A stretch of 11,833 nucleotides of DNA from Dehalococcoidales bacterium (GTDB taxonomy: Bacteria; Chloroflexota; Dehalococcoidia; E44-bin15), in assembly GCA_012974295.1 (NCBI GenBank), contig JAAXQM010000072.1, positions 1 through 11,833 of the forward strand. The letters are read 5' to 3'. The position numbers and the translations under genes are program-made. Under the pieces are notes generated by a model. That model saw nothing but the letters and a program-made list of their open reading frames with translations, was not told the origin of the DNA and made no database searches. Positions 1-6,906 of this stretch are shown piece by piece; positions within the stretch are counted from its first letter, which is position 1, and each line of letters begins with the position of its first letter.

Positions 1-1172
1 ACCGGGTGAAGCTTTACTATATCCCATTCCTGGGGACTGAGGTCGCCAGGCTTATTCAGAATCGAATCGCTGACTCCGATCATCCCAATATCATGAATCA
101 TAGCCCCCTGCTTTATCGCCTTCATCTCCACCCCGCTCATGGAAATCGCCGAAGCTAGCTGCCCGCTCAGCTCAGCTACCTTTTTCATGTGCCCCTGGGT
201 GTACAGGCTTCTATTATCGACCCAGGAAGCTAACGAACAAAGAACATTAAATGAGCCATCCTCCAACTCAGCAAACATCTGACGGCTTTTTATCAAGGCA
301 CCACTCTGAGCAGCCAGGATAGTCAATAGCTCGAGATCCGCGTCTATAAATAATCCGGGTACTCTCTCTCGAAATACATTGAGTAGACCGAGAACCTCGG
401 TGCCGCTCCTTATCGGTTGCAGTAATATCTCCACGCCTTCAGCTTCAGTGGATAAACATTGGCGACTGGAATAGTGCTGGCTAACCCGCTCAAAAAGTGG
501 ATGCTGTTCGACATCGGTAAAAAGAACGGCCTCCTCCATATCCTTAATCCCGTACCAGATACCGCTTTCAAGCAATGCGTTGCTGAATCGAGCGATAATC
601 TCCCATGACCCAGCAGACGTAGCGATGACTAAGCCGCGCTTCAGGCTATCGAAAAGGAGAATGGAACCGCCACTCGACTTTGTCTGACTGATCCCATTAT
701 CGAGAATAGATTTAAGCACCTCTGTCTGATCCTGGTTGCTGGCCATGGATTGGCTTACCTTGTATAGCCCAACGAGATCTTTCAGACGCAGGTTCTCATC
801 GGCAAGCTTCTTTCGCTCCAGGGCCTTGGCCACGGCATTACGGAGCTCATTTTGATCAAAGGGCTTAACAATATAATCATATGCCCCATATTGCATTGCT
901 GCCCGCGCTGTTTCAATACCAGCATAAGCGGTGACCAGTATGGTCACAGCATCCGGACTAACCTCTTGAAATTCTTTGATCAGCTCCAGCCCCTCCATGT
1001 GGGGCATTACGATATCGGTCAAGAGCAGATCAAAGCCCTGGTTCGCTATCTGCAAGGCTTCCTCTCCACTGCCCACAGCCACTATCGCATACCTATCACA
1101 ATCAAGGATATCCTTCATCATATCCAGCTCTGCAGGCTGGTCGTCAACAATAAGGATTTTATCCTGTTTCAT
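1..1172 (-). CDS. Response regulator: receiver-GAF-HD-GYP protein (3' end outside window)
   Basis: A continuous reading frame from ATG at 1172 runs off the left edge after 390 codons, so the C-terminus is missing. Residues 1-110 form a receiver domain: acidic pair D10-D11, phospho-acceptor D53 in LLTDIVMP, T81 and K103 in KPF. Residues about 122-290 look like a GAF domain. An HD-GYP domain follows, with H328 in QGHMKKV, then H360-D361 in HDIGM, then GVSDSILNKPG. HD-GYP proteins of this kind (RpfG-like) hydrolyse cyclic di-GMP in the cytoplasm. The usual lysine of HDIGK is methionine 364 here. The GYP segment lies beyond the edge. The start has a ribosome site (GAGGGGG, 1183-1189) 10 nt upstream. 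It is the last gene of the minus-strand signalling block, 120 bp after the kinase stop codon, and a 72-bp repeat fills most of that gap. The domain call is secure; enzyme activity is inferred. Confidence 0.9.
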   Translation of the reverse strand, partial: MKQDKILIVDDQPAELDMMKDILDCDRYAIVAVGSGEEALQIANQGFDLLLTDIVMPHMEGLELIKEFQEVSPDAVTILVTAYAGIETARAAMQYGAYDYIVKPFDQNELRNAVAKALERKKLADENLRLKDLVGLYKVSQSMASNQDQTEVLKSILDNGISQTKSSGGSILLFDSLKRGLVIATSAGSWEIIARFSNALLESGIWYGIKDMEEAVLFTDVEQHPLFERVSQHYSSRQCLSTEAEGVEILLQPIRSGTEVLGLLNVFRERVPGLFIDADLELLTILAAQSGALIKSRQMFAELEDGSFNVLCSLASWVDNRSLYTQGHMKKVAELSGQLASAISMSGVEMKAIKQGAMIHDIGMIGVSDSILNKPGDLSPQEWDIVKLHP

Positions 1173-1219
1173 CACTTATCAACCCCCTCGATTGCCGCAA
1201 TTAGTCCATTATCAATTAC

Positions 1220-1291
1220 GAGACTGCTGAAGCTGGGGGACACCCCCAGACCTCCGACAGGAAGTATCCTGTACTTCTTTTTTGCAGTCTC
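1220..1291 (+). mobile_element. MITE-like element, short form (72 bp), copy A
   Basis: The ends are a perfect 8-bp inverted repeat, GAGACTGC (1220-1227) and GCAGTCTC (1284-1291). A perfect 5-bp direct repeat, ATTAC (1215-1219 and 1292-1296), flanks it, as expected of a target-site duplication. Inside are two hairpins: CTGGGGG/CCCCCAG with loop ACA (1233-1249) and ACAGGA/TCCTGT with loop AGTA (1257-1272), then a T-rich stretch (1274-1283). It codes for nothing. Two longer relatives lie at 8764-8885 and 11029-11152. The right ATTAC contains the stop codon of the kinase gene, so the insertion landed on the 3' end of that gene without changing its product. No transposase is in the window, so mobilisation would have to be in trans. 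Confidence 0.75.
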
Positions 1292-1292
1292 A

Positions 1293-2759
1293 TTACTTAC
1301 CATTCTTCAGCAGCCTCACCATCTCATCTGAAAGGGTCTGTCTGCTAAAGGGCTTGGCAATAACACCGTTGATGCCCAATTTGTCCCTCTGCGCGCTATC
1401 TACCTGAACCCCCCAGCCAGTGATAAGAACCACCGGCGTCTCCGGGCTCTTTTGCTTGACCGCCTCAGCCACATCCCAGCCTGTAACATCTGGCATGCCG
1501 AGATCAGTGATTACCAGGTCATAGTAACCCTGCATAAATAGGGTGATGGCTTCTTGCCCATGAGAAACTGCCGTTACCTCATACCCAATCTGGGAGAGCA
1601 TCAACTCAAGAACCTCGTTGACATTGGGATCGTCATCGACCAACAGTATTTTGGCTTTCCCGGCAGCATTAAGTGAATCACTAGAAGACCCGTTTTGCAT
1701 GTCCTCACCTCCTATCGGTAACCTAATATAAAAGGTAGTCCCTTTGCCCAGACTGCTTTCGACACTGATATCTCCACCATGCCTGGTGATAATACCATAG
1801 GCCATACTAAGCCCCAGCCCCATACCACTGGGCCCCTTGGTAGTGAAATAGGGATCGAAAACCTTGTCTTTCGTCTCATTTGACATCCCAGCACCGGTAT
1901 CGGCAATGGAGAGAACTACCTGCCTATCCTCACGCCATGCCTTCATACTAAGTTTACCACCCTCAGGCATAGCATCCACAGCATTGAATATTATATTGAT
2001 CAGCGCCTCTCTTAGCTCAGCTATATCCCCCAGCACCGATCCTTCTACGTTAAACTCTGTGCTGACTTCAATCGCTATACCATCTTTTTCCCTGTTTTCC
2101 TTCAAGCGGGGTTCTGCCATCTGTAAAGCGCTCATTACCATATGGTTTATGTTAACGGGGTCGGTAATCCGATCCTTTCTGACCCGCGTAAACTCCTGAA
2201 GACTGCGTACCGTACTGGCCCCATCAATGGCAGCTTGCTCGATAGCGGTCAGACTTTTTTTAAGTACTGGATCATCTACACTCTCTATAGCCAACTGAGC
2301 CCGACCCAAAATGACAGTTAATATGTTATTGAAGTCGTGGGCCACGCCTCCCGCCATCTCGCCCAGGGCTCTGAGCTTTTCCGACCGAACCATGTACTCC
2401 TGAGCCGCGTTTAATTCATCATAAGCGCGCCTGGTCTCCTCATAGGCTCGCTTTGCTCCGTCATAAAGTTGCGCGTTCTGGACAGCCACGGCTACGTGGC
2501 CTGCAATCTGCTCCAGAATTTTTTGCTCCCTTTCCCCGTAGGCACCAGGGTGGCAGCTGGTCAAGTTTAAGGTGCCAAATATCTCCCCCTTATAGATGAG
2601 GGGCACCCGTATAGCCGACTTCAACCCATCCCGCACATGGTTTTCATCCACGGCGAACTGTCTTTCTTTAGTAAAATCGTTCTCAATGTTGGTGCGTTTA
2701 TGAGCAATAACCCACGCAGCAACCGACTTCTTCAGCGGAATAGTGACCCCGACATCCAA
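1293..2759 (-). CDS. Hybrid histidine kinase, C-terminal part: GAF (rest of)-HisKA-HATPase-receiver
   Basis: This is the 3' part of a kinase split by a frame change. Counting from an unconvincing TTG at 2759, residues 1-98 are the second half of a GAF domain, ending in the usual IAGHVAVAVQNAQLY helix. A coiled-coil-like linker (100-128) follows. The H-box GGVAHDFNN carries phospho-acceptor H141. The catalytic domain shows the N-box (NIIFNAVDAM, 255-264), G1 DTGAGM (287-292), F-box FDPYFTTK (301-308) and G2 GMGLGL (312-317). A C-terminal receiver (about 369-488) has D375-D377, phospho-acceptor D419, T447 and K469. All kinase and receiver residues are intact. No good ribosome site precedes the TTG, and the frame is open only back to 2783, so independent translation is doubtful. 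The stop is TAA directly followed by TGA, at the edge of a MITE-like repeat. Identification as a hybrid kinase is secure; expression as a separate protein is not. Confidence 0.85.
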   Translation of the reverse strand: MDVGVTIPLKKSVAAWVIAHKRTNIENDFTKERQFAVDENHVRDGLKSAIRVPLIYKGEIFGTLNLTSCHPGAYGEREQKILEQIAGHVAVAVQNAQLYDGAKRAYEETRRAYDELNAAQEYMVRSEKLRALGEMAGGVAHDFNNILTVILGRAQLAIESVDDPVLKKSLTAIEQAAIDGASTVRSLQEFTRVRKDRITDPVNINHMVMSALQMAEPRLKENREKDGIAIEVSTEFNVEGSVLGDIAELREALINIIFNAVDAMPEGGKLSMKAWREDRQVVLSIADTGAGMSNETKDKVFDPYFTTKGPSGMGLGLSMAYGIITRHGGDISVESSLGKGTTFYIRLPIGGEDMQNGSSSDSLNAAGKAKILLVDDDPNVNEVLELMLSQIGYEVTAVSHGQEAITLFMQGYYDLVITDLGMPDVTGWDVAEAVKQKSPETPVVLITGWGVQVDSAQRDKLGINGVIAKPFSRQTLSDEMVRLLKNGK

Positions 2760-2783
2760 CTCGACACTGCCACGAACCTTAAG
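2732..2783 (-). other. Reading-frame break inside the kinase's second GAF domain
   Basis: On the minus strand the upstream frame reads FDRISIGLVDGDSLRFVAVS and then stops at 2732 after eleven residues that do not look like GAF sequence. The downstream frame is open from 2783 and resumes GAF-like sequence as VELDVGVTIPL. Joining the two near 2765-2760 restores a normal GAF domain. The span 4327-1293 is 3035 bp, one base short of a multiple of three, so a single missing base explains it and would give about 1011 residues. No X XXY YYZ slippery heptamer is visible in the overlap. It may be a true mutation or a sequencing or assembly error. Confidence 0.75.
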
Positions 2784-4327
2784 CTATCTCCATCGACCAG
2801 CCCAATGCTGATGCGGTCAAAAGCGACCAGCTTCTTTAACGCTTCGGTGAAGGTCTCGTATACCTCGTTCATGTCCAGACTGGTGCCGATAACCGTGGTT
2901 AGCTTGCTAATCATATCGATCCAATCAGCCCTATCCTTAGCCTCCTGGTACAGCCTCGTATTCTCAATCGCTACCGCAGCCTGATTAGCGACACCGAAAA
3001 GGAAATCCAGATCGTCAACGGTGTAGATCTTTCCGGACACTTTTGGACCTAGTAGCACCACTCCAACCAATCTCTCTTTGGACTTCACTGGAACCAGCAC
3101 ATTGGCCTCCAGTTCCGCTAATTGATCCCGCTCCTTTTTCCACATGGCGCGAAGCAGGGGCACTCGCTCCAGGTCATCCGCAGTTAAGCAGTTATTCATT
3201 TTGGCTAAGTATCCCACTGCCGGGTTGTCGCTCTCCATATACATCTGCATCAACAACGTGCTATCGTATCCTCGCAGCGCCCGTGGGATAAAACGCTTTT
3301 TATCTTCATCTAATATAAACAACCCGCCCCTTTGCGCCCCAACTGTCTCCATGAGGTTATCCATCAACCAGATGGCCTGATCCTCCAGCTCGGGCATGGA
3401 GCTCAGGGCACTGCTGGTGCCGCGGAGCATTTGCCGATAACCACTATGCGTTCCACCAAACATCCCCCCTATTGGCCCTCGCATTAATCGAATCAGCAGT
3501 GGGAAGGCAACGGCAAGAATAAACGCTCCAAAAATAGCTAAGCTCCAATTCACACTATCGAGATCCCCACCTGCAATAAACCAAAGTACACCAACGAGTA
3601 GGAGAAGACAGGAGAGAATTATAGTTTGAATTGCGTAACGCAATAGAACTCGGAAGACGACGGTAATATCGAGGAGCTTGTATCTGAGAACCGCATAAGA
3701 GAGCAGGCTGGCATTTGCCAAGTTGCCTGCCTGGTCAACAGGATAATACTTCCACCCTGGTAACAGGTTTGACAGTGAGAGCACCATGGTAATAAGGATG
3801 CCGGCCAATGGATAGGCAATCCTGTTACGGGCAAAGAGATCCTTTTCACTGCGATACCCCTGTACGAGATTGAAGATTGTCGCTCCCGCGAATATAAAAG
3901 CGACCGGCCACATAATATAACTGGCAATCCCCAGCTCAAGATGATAGTGCCCACCACTGTGGTAGGCATCCTTTACAACATAACCCATAGTTGCAGCAAT
4001 GGTCGCTAGAATGAAAATGCCATAGCCTAGAGAGATCCATAACCAGGGCACAGGTTTATTAAGGAAGACGCGCACAAAATGAAACAGGGCCACAGAGGCA
4101 AAAAAAGCACTCACAATTAGAAAGGTATTCCAGAAATAGGTACTCATAAAGGGGAAATTGGCGTATGCCATGAAGGAACCGAAGCTCCACATCATTAGCA
4201 GGAATAGATACCAGATAAAGAGCCTATTGGCTTGTTTATTTGAATCTTGTTTCGCTGTCAGAAAGATAAGCACAACATAGCCTATGAAAGCTATGAGAGG
4301 TATTATGGCAGCATACTGCGAACTCAT
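2732..4327 (-). CDS. Membrane sensor histidine kinase, N-terminal part: 7TM-type sensor-GAF-GAF (start)
   Basis: This is the 5' part of the split kinase, 531 residues. Residues 1-280 are membrane-embedded, with hydrophobic segments near 5-24, 37-55, 63-88, 95-117, 135-155, 171-190, 231-252 and 260-280. This matches the N-terminal 7TM sensor module of some histidine kinases, including the RYKLLDI motif (215-221) that commonly follows it. Residues about 305-460 form a first GAF domain ending in GVANQAAVAIENTRLY, and a second GAF begins near 468 and is cut at about 522. It likely senses a membrane or extracellular cue and signals to the kinase core encoded next. The ligand is unknown. The ATG at 4327 has an AAGGA ribosome site (4337-4341) 9 nt upstream. 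It starts only 18 bp after the GH3 gene stop, so the two are probably cotranscribed. The last eleven residues are out-of-frame tail. Confidence 0.85.
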   Translation of the reverse strand: MSSQYAAIIPLIAFIGYVVLIFLTAKQDSNKQANRLFIWYLFLLMMWSFGSFMAYANFPFMSTYFWNTFLIVSAFFASVALFHFVRVFLNKPVPWLWISLGYGIFILATIAATMGYVVKDAYHSGGHYHLELGIASYIMWPVAFIFAGATIFNLVQGYRSEKDLFARNRIAYPLAGILITMVLSLSNLLPGWKYYPVDQAGNLANASLLSYAVLRYKLLDITVVFRVLLRYAIQTIILSCLLLLVGVLWFIAGGDLDSVNWSLAIFGAFILAVAFPLLIRLMRGPIGGMFGGTHSGYRQMLRGTSSALSSMPELEDQAIWLMDNLMETVGAQRGGLFILDEDKKRFIPRALRGYDSTLLMQMYMESDNPAVGYLAKMNNCLTADDLERVPLLRAMWKKERDQLAELEANVLVPVKSKERLVGVVLLGPKVSGKIYTVDDLDFLFGVANQAAVAIENTRLYQEAKDRADWIDMISKLTTVIGTSLDMNEVYETFTEALKKLVAFDRISIGLVDGDSLRFVAVSSWMSGSLFR

Positions 4328-4345
4328 CTAAGTCATCCTTTTTGT

Positions 4346-5947
4346 TTACGCGACAGGTGTTACTCCCATTAGTCTGCGGAGGATATCATCTGAGGCATTT
4401 AGTTTGGGTGGTTGCAGAGTAGAAAGCTCAGCTCCGGCTGCCATCTGCTCCAAAATATACTTGCCAATTGCCCCTTCAGGTATAAGCGTTACCTGCAATG
4501 GCTGCCAGCCAAGCATCTGCTCCATGGCCGCCCAGTCATCGCATATTTCTTTTAAGCTTTGATGAACCGCAATCGTAACTTCCTCATCTGTCTTGTTCTG
4601 GCGCTTCAGCTCTATATACATATGAAGAATAGGCTCACTCCCGTTCACTTCCTTACGCGCCGTCCATCCACTGTAACCGATCCCCGAGTTCTCTATTGCC
4701 TTCCAAAGCACTTTTTCGGTAAGACGGGTAAAACCGCCAATGTCGATCACGTTATCACAGCGACCGTAAAAAGCCAGCTGAGGCAGATTGATATTTAGCT
4801 CCTCATTGCGTAATGCCGTTACCTCAAGCGAATCGCCAATTCGATAGCGGACAAACGCCCCCCCCTGAAGGCTGGTAAACACAATTTCGTATACCTGTCC
4901 CACCTCGAGTTCGTTCAGGAGCAAGGTGCGCGGTCGGTAGCTCTTATCTCTCCGTGCTCTTTGACGCTCATCTTCAGGAATAAACTCGTAGAAAGCCATA
5001 GTAGGCATAAAGATCATCCCTTTATAGTCCCACGTCTGTGCGGCGATAACAGGTATCTCTGACGAACCGTATATCTCTAGTGGATAGCGTCCCCAATAAT
5101 ACTTGACCTTTTCTCTCATGATGGTGGCATCCATGCCTCCGGTGAACACTCCCTTGAGGTTCCATATGTCCCGGGGCAGCGGCGGCCGCCCCGCCAGCCT
5201 ACTTCTAACCAGCCCCTTAGCCAGGCGGGGTATAGCCCTGGGGCGGGAACGCATGGAGGAATAGTTGGTGGATGCACCCTGGCTGAACTGCTCACCAATT
5301 GCCACCAGGATACTGGAAACGGCAAAAACTAGATCCAGCCCCTGTGTCAGGGCTAAAGAATAGCCCTCCCGAATTCTCTCGGGGAAGTCCATCAGGTCTG
5401 CTTTGGCTTTGGGAGGCATCACTTCGAAGGGGAACTCCTCATCTAGAAGGCTTGCCATCGCCCCTGAGGCGTAAGGAGGGGGAGCCATACCATAGAGAAG
5501 CTTATCGTGGTCTCGTATGACAAACTGCCCCCTTCTTTGAGCCGAAGAAAAGGCCAGCATAGCGGTGGCATAATATCCTACCTCATCATAGAGCCTTTTT
5601 GTGATTGGAGCCCACTTCTCAGCGTGCTTTCCTGTCGTCCCCGAGGTCCGCTGCCACAATATGGGCTTCTCTGGCAGAACATCCTCCCTTTTATCCGTTA
5701 AATAGGGTATATAATCTTCATAGGTGGTTAAGGGAACTTTCTGGCGAAACTCCTCAATGCTTGAAGGCTTCAGCCCCCACAGCAGCCTATGGCCAAGCTC
5801 GCAGTCCTGAAGCAATCTCAATTGCTCCAGGAGCAAATGACTCTGGGTTTCAACGAACTCGTCAACGGTAAAATCTATGAAACCGCAGTACTTCTGCCAT
5901 ATCTCCTTATTCTTTCCCTGGTGGATGAGCTCCCTTGCAGTACTCAT
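4346..5947 (-). CDS. GH3-family acyl-adenylate / acyl-acid amido synthetase
   Basis: A 533-residue protein of the GH3 (auxin-responsive promoter) family, part of the adenylate-forming superfamily. In plants these enzymes activate a carboxylic acid with ATP and join it to an amino acid; bacterial substrates are largely unknown. Visible motifs are the phosphate-binding loop QRTSGTTG (99-106), the adenine-site motif YGSSE (293-297), FVRYRIGD (365-372) and the hinge-region FYGRCDNVIDIGGFTRLTE (393-411), followed by a C-terminal domain to about residue 533. Length is near the family norm (roughly 550-600). No signal peptide or membrane span is seen, so it is probably cytoplasmic. The ATG at 5947 has a modest GTGGGGT site upstream. 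It lies between two signalling genes, 18 bp before the membrane kinase, an unusual place for a metabolic enzyme. Family assignment is firm; substrate and product cannot be read from the sequence. Confidence 0.88.
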   Translation of the reverse strand: MSTARELIHQGKNKEIWQKYCGFIDFTVDEFVETQSHLLLEQLRLLQDCELGHRLLWGLKPSSIEEFRQKVPLTTYEDYIPYLTDKREDVLPEKPILWQRTSGTTGKHAEKWAPITKRLYDEVGYYATAMLAFSSAQRRGQFVIRDHDKLLYGMAPPPYASGAMASLLDEEFPFEVMPPKAKADLMDFPERIREGYSLALTQGLDLVFAVSSILVAIGEQFSQGASTNYSSMRSRPRAIPRLAKGLVRSRLAGRPPLPRDIWNLKGVFTGGMDATIMREKVKYYWGRYPLEIYGSSEIPVIAAQTWDYKGMIFMPTMAFYEFIPEDERQRARRDKSYRPRTLLLNELEVGQVYEIVFTSLQGGAFVRYRIGDSLEVTALRNEELNINLPQLAFYGRCDNVIDIGGFTRLTEKVLWKAIENSGIGYSGWTARKEVNGSEPILHMYIELKRQNKTDEEVTIAVHQSLKEICDDWAAMEQMLGWQPLQVTLIPEGAIGKYILEQMAAGAELSTLQPPKLNASDDILRRLMGVTPVA

Positions 5948-5987
5948 TTTGAGACCCCACTTATATTTAGAGGCTCTAAGACAACTA

Positions 5988-6006
5988 AATCCTCTGAACG
6001 AGGATT
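5988..6006 (-). other. Small hairpin in the GH3 gene leader
   Basis: AATCCTC (5988-5994) and GAGGATT (6000-6006) form a perfect 7-bp stem with a 5-nt loop. It lies between the promoter candidate at 6039-6067 and the GH3 start at 5947. No T-run follows on the minus strand, so it is not a clear terminator. It may be a leader structure or an operator-like palindrome; chance is possible for a stem this short. Confidence 0.35.
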
Positions 6007-6038
6007 ATCTTCGCCAATATACATATTAGAGCTAACCT

Positions 6039-6067
6039 ATTATAGAACCAGCGGTTCCAGTGATCAG
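6039..6067 (-). promoter_or_regulatory. Candidate promoter for the GH3-kinase genes
   Basis: On the minus strand a perfect TATAAT (6044-6039) lies 17 bp after CTGATC (6067-6062), a weak -35. The transcript would begin near 6032, giving a leader of about 85 nt before the GH3 ATG. The spacer contains the palindrome GAACC-AGC-GGTTC (6045-6057), which could be an operator. It sits in the 157-bp gap after the HTH-receiver gene, so the GH3 and kinase genes may have their own promoter as well as read-through. Confidence 0.4.
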
Positions 6068-6104
6068 TGTTCCCCCTCTATCCAACGCCCGACATCGTGG
6101 TTTA

Positions 6105-6638
6105 TCACCTCACCCTGACCATAGCATTTAGAACCTCAACGATATCACTTGTCCGGAAGGGTTTTCGAATGAGAAACAGGGGACCCAGCGACATCGCATC
6201 CAAGGCTATAGGATCATCACCATGACCGGTTACAATGACCACCACCGCTTTCTTATCCTTTTCCTTTATCGCACCGAGTGCGTCTACACCACTCATCCCC
6301 GGTAATACCAGGTCTAAAAATATCAGGTCGAAGTGCTGTTTTTCCATTTCCTTAAGAGCAAGCTCACCACTCTCTGCAGTTGTAACCTTAAACCCCTTCC
6401 GCGAAATAACTTCTTTAAGTATTTCACGTATCTCCGGGTCGTCGTCAACGACAAGCACAGTCCCTTCAACCACCGTTGCCTGTTTGGCGAGCCAATCATC
6501 GAGGAGGTCCTTGCGGAACCTCCAGTTTCCCCCTATCTTTGATGCAGGAATGCGGCCTCGCTGGGATAGTTTGTACACGGTCATGTAATTCAGCTTTAGA
6601 TACTCCGCTGCTTCCTTAGTAGTCATTAGATCGCTCAT
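6105..6638 (-). CDS. Excisionase/MerR-type HTH-receiver response regulator
   Basis: A 177-residue protein with the DNA-binding part first and the receiver second, the reverse of most response regulators. Residues 1-51 match the short winged HTH of excisionase-type proteins (HTH_17 style): MTTKEAAEYLKLNYMTVYKL, then the GRIPASKIGGNWRF wing and DLLDDWL. Residues 58-177 are a receiver: D65-D67, phospho-acceptor D109 in FLDLVLP, T137 and K159 in RKPF. No other output domain is present, so phosphorylation probably alters DNA binding or pairing of the HTH. It is a cytoplasmic transcription regulator by inference. The ATG at 6638 has a strong GGAGGGG ribosome site (6647-6653) 8 nt upstream. It is the first gene of the minus-strand signalling block, and two promoter candidates lie upstream, making autoregulation plausible. 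Likely partner is the hybrid kinase downstream, although no Hpt protein is visible to complete a relay. Confidence 0.9.
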   Translation of the reverse strand: MSDLMTTKEAAEYLKLNYMTVYKLSQRGRIPASKIGGNWRFRKDLLDDWLAKQATVVEGTVLVVDDDPEIREILKEVISRKGFKVTTAESGELALKEMEKQHFDLIFLDLVLPGMSGVDALGAIKEKDKKAVVVIVTGHGDDPIALDAMSLGPLFLIRKPFRTSDIVEVLNAMVRVR

Positions 6639-6695
6639 GTAATAAACCCCTCCATCAATTCAGAATATTGTATTTTATCCAATTTTCACCAAAAA

Positions 6696-6724
6696 AAAGT
6701 ATCACGGCTCCCACAGCTTGTCAA
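6696..6724 (-). promoter_or_regulatory. Candidate promoter, proximal, for the HTH-receiver gene
   Basis: On the minus strand a perfect -35 TTGACA (6724-6719) is followed after 17 bp by TACTTT (6701-6696). The start point would be near 6689, giving a leader of about 50 nt before the ATG at 6638. The -10 is only fair. A closely similar element lies 89 bp further upstream. Confidence 0.55.
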
Positions 6725-6784
6725 GTGCAGCGTAATTAACTTTTCTTATTTTTTTACTATTATTTAGTACTATTTTGTATTTAA

Positions 6785-6813
6785 AATGTACCATGCTTCC
6801 CTTGTTTTGTCAA
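6785..6813 (-). promoter_or_regulatory. Candidate promoter, distal, similar to the proximal one
   Basis: On the minus strand TTGACA (6813-6808) is followed after 17 bp by TACATT (6790-6785). Aligned without gaps to the element at 6724-6696 it agrees at 19 of 29 positions, including a shared GGGA in the spacer and TG before the -10. Both are preceded by AC. It could be a second start point for the HTH-receiver gene or a duplicated regulator site. Confidence 0.45.
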
Positions 6814-6837
6814 GTTTGACGTTATAAGTACATCGGC

Positions 6838-6867
6838 TAGACATCCCCTACGCCCACATGCTAAAAT
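6838..6867 (+). promoter_or_regulatory. Candidate promoter of etfBA
   Basis: TAGACA (6838-6843, five of six to TTGACA) and TAAAAT (6862-6867, five of six to TATAAT) are separated by 18 bp. Transcription would start near 6874, leaving a short leader of about 33 nt before the etfB ATG at 6907, which has an AGGGGGA ribosome site (6894-6900). Confidence 0.45.
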
Positions 6868-6906
6868 TAATTTGCGCAACATAAGACTTAGAAAGGGGGA
6901 CTCTTC

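Noticed and set aside
1220..1291. Ordinary intrinsic terminator of the kinase gene
   Set aside because: The hairpin-plus-T-run orientation is plus-strand while the kinase is on the minus strand, and the same sequence with terminal repeats and flanking duplications recurs twice elsewhere.
852..1331. Plus-strand open frame of 159 codons
   Set aside because: It lies opposite the receiver-GAF-HD-GYP gene and the kinase end, crosses the MITE-like repeat, and has no recognisable protein features.
2757..2759. TTG as a genuine start of a separate kinase-receiver protein
   Set aside because: It would begin in the middle of a GAF domain and has no convincing ribosome-binding site.
2732..2783. Programmed -1 ribosomal frameshift in the kinase
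   Set aside because: The direction fits, but I see no X XXY YYZ heptamer in the 52-bp window where both frames are open and no obvious stimulatory structure; a mutation or sequence error is simpler.
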